A stretch of 64,000 bases of DNA from Atriophallophorus winterbourni. Its lineage: Eukaryota; Platyhelminthes; Trematoda; Plagiorchiida; Microphallidae. The stretch spans positions 49,027 to 113,026 of the forward strand of contig JACCGJ010000350.1 in the NCBI GenBank assembly GCA_013407085.1, given 5' to 3'. Below the pieces are notes generated by a model. It had not been told where the DNA came from. It did not search any database and worked only from the letters and a program-made list of their open reading frames with translations. Shown here piece by piece: positions 56,201-58,878 of this stretch. The position numbers were made by a program, and so were the translations under genes. Every line of letters starts with the position of its first letter. Position 1 is the first letter of the stretch.

Positions 56201-57680
56201 TCGCTTCGTAGTGCTTTTCTTTTTTCGGAACGTGTGTTCTACCAGTGCGCGTGGTGTGAAAGTGCAGATGACTGAGTCATTTCGCTGGAACTCTGCTGAG
56301 GTACTGATGAGTGAGAATTTTGATCGGTTTACTTCTCACGTCTTATTGACACTCGTTATGCGTTATACTTGTGTCCTGTAATCAATAAAACGATTTGGAC
56401 GGCTTTGCTTGAAGCACTCTATTGAACAAAGTACACTGGCCAAGCCATATCCTTGTCCATCCGTAGCTGGATAATGTTACGATGTACTTATATGTAAAAT
56501 CACAGACAAGGTGCCGCGCAGTCAGAGACCGCATGTGGTCTAATCTACTGTCAGGTTGCCCAAGTCCAGACAGATATGAGAAAAGGCAAATGGCAGTGAG
56601 ACTTTAGTGTGTTTCCGCATGCAGGTCATTACCGGTGGCAAATCAATTTAGCAGTACTATAATGCTGCGCGATTACACGTCCGTTTGCGATGTTGTCCTG
56701 CAAACACAACAACAACTCCCTGTGTGATTTACTACCTCTATGTTTGGCTATTGTAGTGGCTACAAGTAGCGAGCCAATTCACCCTTCAACTTAAATCATG
56801 TGAACGAAATCATCATTTTTGAGCAAGAGGCTCAGCAATTCAAAACAACAGTTTCTGTATTTCGGTTGTGTTGACTTGCGATCCAGTGTCATTCTATGAT
56901 TCAAACTGGACCTCACAATGTGTTAAGTTCATGTGCATCGGTGGTGTTTGTCGCAGTTTATGTCCTAGGTCCGATTCCGCTCAGCCAGTGCTTGCTCGCT
57001 CTGGGTACATGTGAACGTTTTGCTTTGAATCTACGACTCGCTGTGTCTAACCCATCTAAAGGCGTGTATTCTGTTCACCCTTCACTATGTATAAAGCGTC
57101 GACTCTGCTCACATAATCGTTTATATTGCTCATAGGATTTCTCGCTTGAAAAACGGTATACATAGTCGCTCCGCTCCTTGGAAACCCGCGCATCCTTCAT
57201 TTCGCCTTACGTTTTTTCCGTCGGAATTAACCCGTTCTAATAATAACGCGCTTGTTCGTTTCACTATCGATGTACTGCTTGCTTGTTGCTGCTGGCGGTG
57301 ATTGCTTGTGGAAATATATTCCGGGGATTTTTGTTGAGAATCAGTCATTGTCCAAGTATTTTACCTACGAGCTGTCACCGTGTCTCCATCGCTTTGATAC
57401 GCAACCGTGTTGTTTTTCTTTTCCGTTCAGTCGTATAGCCCAGGTCTCCAACGGGTCGTTGGCTTCTCAAAGCGCGAGCACCGGGAACATAGCGAATTTG
57501 GGCGCGTCCAACACGACATCTCGGGGTAAGGGAAGCACCGGCTCTGCCGCTGGCCTCAATCTTGATGGGAACCCCACCTGGAAGGCATTCGATCCGCTTC
57601 TCAACTCTCCGGCGCAGCAGCCTCCGGCTCCACCTCCGAAAGCAATCTCCCTCAGTGAACGCCTAACAAATTCTGAGTAA
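16257..57680 (+). CDS. DNM: Dynamin GTPase (16 exons, about 906 aa)
   Basis: Large GTPase that assembles round the neck of budding endocytic vesicles and drives fission. Exons: 16257-16420, 16456-16679, 16712-17014, 20799-21102, 25146-25281, 25724-25791, 30716-30854, 31618-31775, 36370-36418, 37527-37640, 37766-38008, 38994-39143, 42407-42460, 43526-43687, 44675-44877, 57431-57680. All introns are GT-AG and all phases match, giving 2721 coding bases. GTPase domain: P-loop GSQSAGKSS (39-47), switch I Thr66, DLPG (137-140), TKLD (206-209). Middle/stalk about 310-515, PH domain 516-634, GED 635-756, proline-rich tail 757-906. Length is close to human DNM1-3 (about 865) and fly shibire. A second version of exon 15 lies at 50103-50290. 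Introns grow from 35 and 32 bp at the 5' end to over 12 kb. ATG 16257 gives the usual dynamin N-terminus. Confidence 0.95.
16456..16679 (+). CDS. DNM: Dynamin exon 2 (switch I)
   Basis: Residues 55-129. It opens with [15 protein letters not shown], where Thr66 is the switch I threonine. The acceptor is ATCAG and the donor GTATGT. Intron 2 is only 32 bp. Confidence 0.95.
16712..17014 (+). CDS. DNM: Dynamin exon 3 (DLPG and TKLD motifs)
   Basis: Residues 130-230. It carries [33 protein letters not shown] and [15 protein letters not shown]. The donor GTATGT opens a 3.8-kb intron. Confidence 0.95.
17265..17510 (-). repeat. Family-B repeat, long copy (intron 3)
   Basis: Minus-strand copy with the signature CTGTCAGGTTGCCC read on the + strand. 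It extends into a further conserved part (GAGACTCCATTGTATTTC, then CAAATCAATTTAGGA) also seen at 56590-56660. Confidence 0.7.
17545..17668 (+). repeat. Family-B repeat (intron 3)
   Basis: ATATCTGTCTAAGCCTGGGC, AACCTGACAGTAACTTA, CATGTGCAGTCT and GGATCAGGCTTGTGATTTC appear in family order. Confidence 0.8.
17926..18040 (+). repeat. Family-B repeat (intron 3)
   Basis: TTTCTGTCTAGGCCAGGCAG, TTAGCTCATGTGCAGTCTGT and a TTTCATACATACATTA end match the family. Confidence 0.7.
18450..18560 (+). repeat. Family-B repeat (intron 3)
   Basis: TATCTCTCTAGGCCTGAGC, AACATGACGGTATTTTAGCC and TTTCATACATACATCA match the family. Confidence 0.7.
18712..18975 (+). repeat. Family-A interspersed repeat (intron 3)
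   Basis: It carries CCATGAAAAAGTAAAATCCT, GGGAAGGGTGGGACTT, AGAGTAAGCACAAACAAACT and TTTCGTGAACGAGTAGAGCG. The same order recurs at 23635, 25985, 45735 and elsewhere. It has no coding frame of note. Confidence 0.75.
19180..19272 (-). repeat. Family-B repeat (intron 3)
   Basis: Minus-strand copy: GAAAGCACAAGCCTGATCC, AGTGCCGCACAGTCAGAGAC and TACTGTCAGGTTGCCCAGG read on the + strand. Confidence 0.75.
19275..20470 (-). pseudogene. RTE-like LINE fragment: endonuclease and linker, decayed (intron 3)
   Basis: On the minus strand one segment (20184-20369) reads [18 protein letters not shown], the endonuclease start. Another (19852-20154) reads [30 protein letters not shown] and [16 protein letters not shown]. 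These match the full-length RTE at 32522-35860 in order. Frames are broken and no RT is seen. Confidence 0.75.
20799..21102 (+). CDS. DNM: Dynamin exon 4 (end of GTPase domain, start of stalk)
   Basis: Residues 231-331, starting [18 protein letters not shown] and running through [16 protein letters not shown] and [18 protein letters not shown]. The acceptor is TTCCACAG and the donor GTTAGT. Confidence 0.95.
21424..23640 (-). pseudogene. RTE-like LINE copy lacking its 3' part (intron 4)
   Basis: This minus-strand copy parallels 33575-35960 of the full-length RTE. It keeps the 5' leader, the endonuclease ([35 protein letters not shown]), the linker and the first part of RT, with several frameshifts. 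It ends abruptly at about 21424 before the catalytic YADD region. Losing the 3' end while keeping the 5' leader is unusual for a LINE and suggests a later deletion. Confidence 0.85.
23641..24005 (+). repeat. Family-A repeat, long copy (intron 4)
   Basis: It matches the family from GGGAAGGGTGGGACTTGAAT on and continues through GAACACGGTTTCG and CGATATCCGATCGG, also seen at 26225-26285. Confidence 0.75.
24195..24308 (+). repeat. Family-B repeat (intron 4)
   Basis: TCTGTCTAGACCTGGGCAAC, CTGACAGTATCTTCACCCAC and TTTCGTGCATACATACATCA match the family. Confidence 0.8.
24309..25145 (+). other. Intron 4, no feature seen
   Basis: I see no repeat of the named families and no coding motif up to the exon 5 acceptor. 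Confidence 0.4.
25146..25281 (+). CDS. DNM: Dynamin exon 5 (stalk)
   Basis: Residues 332-377. It ends [19 protein letters not shown] and PYELLK, a strongly conserved dynamin stretch. The acceptor lies after ACCGAACAG and the donor is GTAAGT. The first ten residues are the least conserved, so the acceptor could be off by a codon or two, although the phase fits. Confidence 0.9.
25724..25791 (+). CDS. DNM: Dynamin exon 6 (stalk)
   Basis: Residues 378-399, reading [16 protein letters not shown], equivalent to the human segment ending KNIHGIR. It is 68 bp with donor GTAGGT. Confidence 0.95.
25985..26425 (+). repeat. Family-A repeat, long copy (intron 6)
   Basis: It matches 23641-24005 and 18712-18975 through AACCATGAAAAAAGTAAAAT, GGAACAGACATTCAGTCAA and CACTGAACACGGTTTCGGG. 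Confidence 0.7.
26449..26512. repeat. (TA)n and (TG)n microsatellite
   Basis: About a dozen TA units are followed by a TG-rich run. Confidence 0.8.
26795..28910 (-). pseudogene. RTE-like LINE, second family, 5'-truncated and broken (intron 6)
   Basis: On the minus strand, from 3' to 5' of the element: a C-terminal part ([40 protein letters not shown]; 26795-27172), RT with [15 protein letters not shown] and [14 protein letters not shown] (27148-27699), earlier RT ([20 protein letters not shown]; about 27650-27920), and linker parts (27967-28421). Residues differ clearly from the 32522-35860 element, so this is a separate RTE family. Several frameshifts make it non-functional. Confidence 0.85.
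29020..29132 (-). repeat. Family-B repeat (intron 6)
   Basis: Read on the + strand: GTGAAAGCATAAACCTGATC, GTACCGCACAGTCAGAGGC and GACACTGTCAGGTCGCCCAG. Confidence 0.75.
29150..29238 (+). repeat. Family-D repeat fragment (intron 6)
   Basis: TTCGGGAGGAACCATTTCTC and ACTCGGTCGATCAATGTCAG are shared with 47489-47560 and 63930-63995. Confidence 0.6.
29239..30715 (+). other. Intron 6 end, no clear feature
   Basis: Apart from a short family-B-like relic at about 30340-30375 (GTCCATGACTGTGCGGC) I see nothing recognisable. An open frame at 29735-29962 shows no known motif. Confidence 0.4.
30716..30854 (+). CDS. DNM: Dynamin exon 7 (stalk)
   Basis: Residues 400-446, with [20 protein letters not shown] and [14 protein letters not shown]. 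The phase is 2 in and 0 out; the donor is GTATGT. Confidence 0.95.
31080..31265 (-). repeat. Family-B repeat, long diverged copy (intron 7)
   Basis: CACCTGTCAGTTTGCTCAAT, CCTAGACAGATATCCGAG and GTGGCAAATCAATTTCACAA follow the order of the long copies at 17265 and 56495. Confidence 0.6.
31421..31473 (-). ncRNA. Decayed hammerhead ribozyme next to a tRNA-like sequence
   Basis: On the minus strand the sequence reads GGATATGCACTG, then AAATGA in place of the core, then stem II GCTC/GAGC, GGAA in place of GAAA, and a GTC. It aligns block for block with the better preserved copy at 37063-37119. The core is mutated, so it should be inactive. Confidence 0.6.
31478..31545 (-). repeat. tRNA-like head of a SINE-type repeat
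   Basis: On the minus strand it shows an A-box-like GGTAGCTCAGACCGTAAGG and a B-box-like GGGTTCGAATCGG, about 70 bases in all. No clean cloverleaf is apparent, so it is probably an RNA polymerase III promoter derived from a tRNA and not a functional tRNA. It sits just before the decayed hammerhead on the same strand, the arrangement known from Schistosoma Sm-alpha elements. Confidence 0.65.
31618..31775 (+). CDS. DNM: Dynamin exon 8 (stalk)
   Basis: Residues 447-498. It contains [20 protein letters not shown] and [14 protein letters not shown], matching the conserved NTNHEDFIGF of animal dynamins. The donor is GTGAGT. Confidence 0.95.
32080..32295. repeat. (GATA)n microsatellite
   Basis: About 50 GATA units with a few interruptions. 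Read on the minus strand it gives long, meaningless Tyr/Leu/Ser/Ile frames. Confidence 0.95.
32296..32521. other. ATC repeat and RTE 3' flank
   Basis: A short (ATC)n run at 32297-32316 is followed by a diverged family-B fragment (GAAGCACAAGTCTGGAGCC). An A/T-rich stretch then leads to the RTE stop, read from the other strand. Confidence 0.5.
32522..35860 (-). CDS. RTE-like LINE, full-length endonuclease/reverse transcriptase (intron 8)
   Basis: An uninterrupted 1112-codon frame runs antisense to dynamin. The endonuclease spans roughly residues 115-400, with [41 protein letters not shown] and ESDHALV. RT motifs are [47 protein letters not shown] and [12 protein letters not shown], with the YADD at about residues 836-839. 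The C-terminal part has [18 protein letters not shown] and [17 protein letters not shown], typical of RTE-type elements such as Schistosoma SR2. The first 30 residues come from a leader module shared with short elements, so the true start may be a later ATG (MKIKVKMTD, residue 36). All catalytic motifs are present, so recent activity is plausible. Confidence 0.93.
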   Translation of the reverse strand: MWFRLFSQRLRVGPPKLTPYFGLGNRVVSRPQAIMKIKVKMTDPVLSRSLLSSSLLSAQNALHDLTLHANFFNNCFPFCGSLVSPDRSAACSSRFPNSATSNILPASNASRAFFRPRVPFKLAAFNVRTLASIGQQAALARTLDSLDVDVCCLSETRMHNSSSVTRLSNPSNLRKSHYLRLSTDDDAMVSGQAGVGIVLSERAEVALLDWIPVDSRLCAVRLQGSCKKGRFRNQSRDLFVVAAYAPTNCSSERDKDEFYGRLQELIRLASRSDIVVLAGDMNARVGRLSLNEHFVGGRFGLDCHRNDNGERLLNLCSEHRLYLASTNFRHSKRHCSTWRSPSAALFTQIDHIAISYSWRGSVQDCRSYWGTCLESDHALVCAKLSMRFGGKRRNVARQLNVARLNDLPVLRGFQANLSLHLSTVPQNSIDDQWSGIQTSLETAALDSCGLTSRVAQHWVSANSLQLMDQRRLLSADSIHDASRRLIKRKLVASLRTDRESWWSSKATEMESAAAVGNFRKLFQLIRTTGSGRPGISELIREADGLPVFNMHRRMERWAEHFEAQFNWPSAPTDFENTEHCTPWSISLEAPTQSEIYSVVRSLKRHRASGADALLPSLFKDGGFALVRELQALFANIWAEERVPIPWRESIIAPIFKKGRRDSCENHRGISLISVAPKILASILLHRLSTKREEQIREEQTGFRAGRGCIDQIFTLRQLLEQRHTFRKPTIVVFLDIRAAFDSIDRESLWNCLLRHGVPEKYVWILKALYCQTSGRVRAYGQLSSSFNISSGVRQGCPISPFLFNFAIDDVLRKALAGLVGTGVELLPGERATDLEYADDIALLGDDPHIMQQALDRLALEASRYGMCFAPNKCKTLTQDWSGSLPNLTVCDVNLELVDSFVYLGSCISAGGCVEDEISHRVRKAGAAFANLRHLWRRRDVSLHTKGRVYNAVVRATLLYGCETWSIRAEDVRRLSVFDTRCLRRIARIRWQHRVTNIDVCKRVLGPGGHGLREMLMLARLRWLGHVLRMPTHRLPYRALFAEPDRSWEKRSGGQSMTWRVGMKKLTVALGSVGRIRLPGWGPKAPPNSWLETLRDMATNRSQWRQCILLCVS
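35861..36012 (-). other. RTE 5' leader
   Basis: Non-coding sequence upstream of the RTE frame, shared with 23560-23640 of the truncated copy (AGTATAGCTCAATGGGTCAT and GGTACACAAACCATC). It ends at a GATA run. Confidence 0.7.
36013..36046. repeat. (GATA)n microsatellite, short
   Basis: About eight GATA-like units directly next to the RTE 5' leader. Confidence 0.85.
36370..36418 (+). CDS. DNM: Dynamin exon 9 (stalk to PH linker)
   Basis: A 49-bp small exon coding residues 499-515 ([16 protein letters not shown]) between the stalk and PH domain, a linker that varies among dynamins. Phases 2 and 0 fit both neighbours; the acceptor is CTCTAG and the donor GTAAGT. Confidence 0.85.
36810..36912 (+). 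repeat. Family-B repeat, diverged (intron 9)
   Basis: TAATATCCGCCTAGGCCTT, TTTAGCCTGGTGTGAG and a CATACATGCATACATACG end follow the family order. Confidence 0.55.
36925..37062 (-). pseudogene. RTE-like LINE 3' fragment (intron 9)
   Basis: It matches 32560-32700 of the full-length RTE on the same strand (CCATATCGCCCAAGATTTC, ATATTAGGTGGATCTTTTGA, AGGCAAACGAATACG). Only the coding end remains. Confidence 0.8.
37063..37119 (+). ncRNA. Type I hammerhead ribozyme, second family
   Basis: Core CUGAUGA lies at 37076-37082, the stem II hairpin GCUC-CAGUUA-GAGC at 37083-37096 and GAAA at 37097-37100, with cleavage predicted after C37108 (GUC). Stem III is the 8-base palindrome ACUCGAGU (37100-37107). 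Stem I pairs CACAG (37071-37075) with CAGUG (37109-37113) with one A-A mismatch. Beyond a loop, UGGA (37063-37066) pairs with UCCA (37116-37119). The relic at 31421-31473 has GCACUG at the mismatched place, which would pair perfectly with CAGUGC here, so the ancestor had a perfect stem I. Confidence 0.8.
37170..37235 (-). repeat. tRNA-like SINE fragment (intron 9)
   Basis: On the minus strand it shows a weak A-box-like stretch (TAGCACTCCGGGCCGTAAG) and a B-box-like GGGGGATCGAGTCC (about 37172-37185). It lies close to the plus-strand hammerhead but on the other strand, so the two may be separate insertions. Confidence 0.45.
37527..37640 (+). CDS. DNM: Dynamin exon 10 (PH domain, first half)
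   Basis: Residues 516-553: [12 protein letters not shown], then [20 protein letters not shown]. The Gly-Trp-Leu start and FxLTAENLxWY are PH domain hallmarks. It is 38 codons, phase 0/0. Confidence 0.95.
37766..38008 (+). CDS. DNM: Dynamin exon 11 (PH domain, second half)
   Basis: Residues 554-634, with FALF-like [20 protein letters not shown] and [16 protein letters not shown], the C-terminal helix of the dynamin PH domain that binds phosphoinositides. Phase 0/0. Confidence 0.95.
38405..38514 (+). repeat. Family-B repeat (intron 11)
   Basis: TTATCTGTTTAGGCCTGG, AACTTAGCCCACCTTCATTC and CTGACTGTGTGGGACTTTGC match the family. Confidence 0.7.
38994..39143 (+). CDS. DNM: Dynamin exon 12 (GED, first part)
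   Basis: Residues 635-684: [20 protein letters not shown] then [15 protein letters not shown], the start of the GTPase effector domain. Phase 0/0. Confidence 0.95.
39870..40800 (+). pseudogene. RTE-like LINE fragment, decayed (intron 12)
   Basis: Plus-strand pieces read [20 protein letters not shown] and [14 protein letters not shown] (39872-40183), the RT catalytic region. A C-terminal piece, [15 protein letters not shown], and NRIQWRSC (40563-40799) resemble the RTE end. Frames are broken. Confidence 0.7.
40845..40965 (-). repeat. Family-A repeat (intron 12)
   Basis: Minus-strand copy: GGAAGCTGTCATGCTGATGT and CGCTCTACTCGTTCAC read on the + strand are the reverse of the family core. Confidence 0.65.
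41265..41368 (+). repeat. Family-B repeat (intron 12)
   Basis: CTAAGCCTGGGAAACCTGAC, TGTGCGGCACTTTGCATGG and CAGGCTTGTGATTTCATAC match the family. Confidence 0.75.
42407..42460 (+). CDS. DNM: Dynamin exon 13 (GED, middle)
   Basis: An 18-codon exon, residues 685-702: [18 protein letters not shown], equivalent to the human segment with ELLANLY. It has a TTTTCAG acceptor and a GTAAGT donor, phase 0/0. Confidence 0.9.
42805..42885 (+). repeat. Family-B repeat (intron 13)
   Basis: ATATCTGTCCAGGCCTAGG, CAACCGGAGAGTATTCCAGC and CATGTGCAGTCT match the family. Confidence 0.65.
42886..43525 (+). other. Intron 13 end, no feature seen
   Basis: I recognise no repeat family or coding motif here. Confidence 0.4.
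43526..43687 (+). CDS. DNM: Dynamin exon 14 (GED end)
   Basis: Residues 703-756: [20 protein letters not shown], then [14 protein letters not shown], which matches the GED end and the PPPV(D/K)xxWL linker of animal dynamins. Donor GTAAGT, phase 0/0. Confidence 0.95.
44275..44516 (-). pseudogene. RTE-like LINE fragment (intron 14)
   Basis: It matches 33160-33360 of the full-length RTE (CACCGTGAAGCTTCAAGTAC, ATTGTTTTACACAATGC). A shorter second piece at about 44460-44516 corresponds to about 33590-33640. It is internally deleted. Confidence 0.75.
44675..44877 (+). CDS. DNM: Dynamin exon 15 (proline-rich domain), copy 1
   Basis: Residues 757-823 plus two bases. It holds [17 protein letters not shown] and [17 protein letters not shown], with PxxP and RPxPxRP SH3-binding motifs. 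The acceptor is CCCGTGTAG and the donor GTTAGT. The phase joins exon 16. It has 15 more bases than the copy at 50103-50290. Confidence 0.9.
45255..45348 (+). repeat. Family-B repeat, diverged (copy 1)
   Basis: TATATCTGCTTAGGTCTGG, AGCTCATGTCCAGACCATGA and GTGTGGCACTTTGCCTGAC match the family. The same unit is at 50678-50771. Confidence 0.65.
45735..46015 (+). repeat. Family-A repeat (copy 1)
   Basis: CACACCGGTAGCAAGTGCTT, CGCGAAAGGAACAGGCATTC and GTGAACGAGTAGAGCGACA match the family; the paired copy lies at 51158-51438. Confidence 0.75.
46985..47130 (+). repeat. Family-A repeat fragment (copy 1)
   Basis: AGTACACACAAACAAACTGG, CATCAAATGGAACATACATT and CAACCAAGTTTCCG are diverged forms of the family; the paired copy lies at 52721-52866. 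Confidence 0.6.
47405..47590 (+). repeat. Family-D repeat (copy 1)
   Basis: GTTGTTGTTGTTGGCCTCCT, TTCGGGAGGAACAATCTCTC and TACTCGGTCAATCGGCGTC are shared with the window end at 63835-64000 and with 29150-29238. Confidence 0.7.
48325..48412 (+). repeat. Fragment of the short RTE-related element (copy 1)
   Basis: GTGTCTCAAATAGCCTCTGA, CAACCAAGTCCAGCTTCTGG and GGCGGAACTGCTTCTAC match 4350-4425 of the complete element. Confidence 0.75.
48935..49934. other. Assembly gap, 1000 N
   Basis: A run of exactly 1000 unknown bases, a round number often used for gaps of estimated or unknown size. It falls exactly between the two copies of the duplicated segment. Confidence 1.
50103..50290 (+). CDS. DNM: Dynamin exon 15, copy 2 (alternative or allelic proline-rich exon)
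   Basis: A second, open version of the proline-rich exon with the same splice sites and phase (188 bp). It starts [16 protein letters not shown] and keeps [17 protein letters not shown], but lacks five codons after the RPA of copy 1 (44813-44827 region). Several changes are synonymous. Use of this version would give a 901-residue protein. It may be the other allele placed in series by the assembler, a true duplicated exon, or an alternative exon. Confidence 0.75.
50678..50771 (+). repeat. Family-B repeat, diverged (copy 2)
   Basis: Copy-2 equivalent of 45255-45348, with the same words in the same order. Confidence 0.65.
51158..51438 (+). repeat. Family-A repeat (copy 2)
   Basis: Copy-2 equivalent of 45735-46015. 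Confidence 0.75.
52217..52502. mobile_element. Extra AT-rich segment present only in copy 2
   Basis: At the junction TTTTGCTAT/CACCG of copy 1 (about 46762), copy 2 holds about 285 extra bases. They are clearly more AT-rich than the surroundings, with a (TA)n run near 52290. No coding motif, terminal repeat or clear target duplication is visible, so insertion or replacement cannot be decided. Confidence 0.45.
52721..52866 (+). repeat. Family-A repeat fragment (copy 2)
   Basis: Copy-2 equivalent of 46985-47130. Confidence 0.6.
53141..53326 (+). repeat. Family-D repeat (copy 2)
   Basis: Copy-2 equivalent of 47405-47590, apparently identical. Confidence 0.7.
54061..54148 (+). repeat. Fragment of the short RTE-related element (copy 2)
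   Basis: Copy-2 equivalent of 48325-48412. Confidence 0.75.
55188..55235 (+). ncRNA. Relic hammerhead ribozyme, third family
   Basis: The core CUGAUGA (55198-55204), GAAA (55218-55221) and ACCGGUC (55221-55227) are intact. Stem II is only three weak pairs (GUG/CAU), and stem I no longer pairs well. It resembles the ribozyme at 62804-62854 in order and spacing. I expect little or no activity. Confidence 0.5.
55309..55375 (+). repeat. Family-B repeat fragment (intron 15)
   Basis: ACTGTGTGGCACTTTGCCTG, GATCAGCCTTTTGCGTTC and ATACATACATGCATACAT are the 3' half of the family. Confidence 0.65.
55376..56490 (+). other. Intron 15, no clear feature
   Basis: Open frames of up to about 108 codons (for example 56055-56381) show no recognisable motif. 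AATAAA at 56385-56390 lies inside the intron and is probably chance. Confidence 0.35.
56495..56695 (-). repeat. Family-B repeat, long copy (intron 15)
   Basis: Read on the + strand: AAGGTGCCGCGCAGTCAGAG, CTACTGTCAGGTTGCCCAAG, TTTCCGCATGCAGGTCATTA and GGTGGCAAATCAATTTAGCA. This is one of the fullest copies of the family (about 200 bp). Confidence 0.8.
56696..57430 (+). other. Intron 15 end, no feature seen
   Basis: I recognise nothing before the pyrimidine-rich acceptor of exon 16 (TTTTTCTTTTCCGTTCAG). Confidence 0.4.
57431..57680 (+). CDS. DNM: Dynamin exon 16 (C-terminal tail and stop)
   Basis: It completes the split His codon (CA+T) and codes residues 824-906, ending TAA at 57678-57680. 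Early residues are Ser/Asn/Gly-rich. Then come [18 protein letters not shown] and [15 protein letters not shown], giving a WxxF-like WKAF, an FDPLL phrase and a polyproline SH3 site. Such short motifs bind AP-2 and clathrin in endocytic proteins; a role here is inferred. Confidence 0.88.
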
Positions 57681-58479
57681 GCCTTGGGGTTTTTGGCAAC
57701 ACGATTTTGGGTGCTTCGTTTTTCAATTTCTGGGCTTTTAGCCGTTTGTAGAATTAATTGTTGATGACAATGTGGGACAACTATGAAGTCGATTTCATTT
57801 TGCCCATGGTCACCCGTTATTTATTTTAAAATTCGTTGCCTTGACTTACGGACTTGTTTGCAATTATCCGCTCATTGTCTTGTTCTTCATTTTTGTTGAT
57901 ATGTTTTCGTTGTTTTCAATGCTTTGATCAACCAATCTTGATGTCATGTTGCTGATTTGACTCCATGTTTAACTCCTGTATGCTTTTTCATCATACACGC
58001 ACACCACGACCGGTTTGCACTCATTCACAATTGATCTGTGGACTATGGAGAAATGGCAAACAAGGAATGATGTTGTAAGCCACTGTTGAATAAGGCCAGC
58101 ACGACCAACCTGTTCTGTCACATGTGTCCACACACACGTAGATGAGTTTAGCCTCAGTGACCTCAAGGTTTCACCGTTGTTTGCTTGGTCGCTTATTTCT
58201 CCCAATTGTTCCAAACCTAACTCCAACGGACTAACCAGCATGTCGCCTCCTTTCTGCCCTGTGATCATCAGCATGATCAGTCGTCATCAACTTGACCAAC
58301 CCACCCTTACATTGGCTGGCTTGCCGAAATACCTCCACGTGGTGCCAGCTGGGTGGGCTCGGTTCTCCGAGCTCAGCGAAAGGTTCGGCGATGGTGTCTG
58401 AGGTTGTGGTGGGTTTTCGCCTGGCAAGCGTTCTCCCTATAAAAAACCACAAAAATACAATGATGACATCACGACGCGG
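57681..58479 (+). other. Dynamin 3' flank, 3' UTR end not placed
   Basis: No AATAAA or ATTAAA is seen close to the stop. The first AATAAA downstream is at 59131-59136, beyond a transposon fragment, so the poly(A) site is uncertain. Confidence 0.4.
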
Positions 58480-58878
58480 CGGATGTGACTCGCCGCTCTA
58501 AAAGTCACTGCCCCTTGTCCTATCCAAGGACATTGTATGGTGCACATGCAAAAACTGAAGTCACCAACCTATCAACGGGGTTATCGGGCTCCGAACTGGA
58601 AATTCCCAGAAAAGGGCGTATGAACCGCTTCGTCGGTCACCGGCCACCGATAGGTGCGAACCTCTCTCGCTCCACTGCCTTGTGGGTAAAGGCTCGGGGT
58701 GGGACCTCCTAAACGAAATCTCCCCTACTTCGGTGTAGGCAACCGGGTCGTATCATGCCTACGTTCAACGATGCCGATGACAACGCCTTGTACCCCCTTC
58801 TCGCTTTGTACATCTCATTGTTTATGTTGAACGGCACTGTATCTGTATTAGATTGTGCAAATATAATAATAATAATAC
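58480..58878 (+). mobile_element. RTE-related short element, diverged copy
   Basis: The module GCTCGGGGTGGGACCTCCTA, CCCCTACTTCGGTGTAGGCA and ACCGGGTCGTATC matches 4745-4830 of the complete element and the RTE leader. It ends in an (ATA)n tail (58858-58877). Its 5' end may reach back to about 58290. Confidence 0.7.

Noticed and set aside
56055..56381. 108-codon open frame in intron 15
   Set aside because: No recognisable motif, start context or splice support; probably a chance frame.
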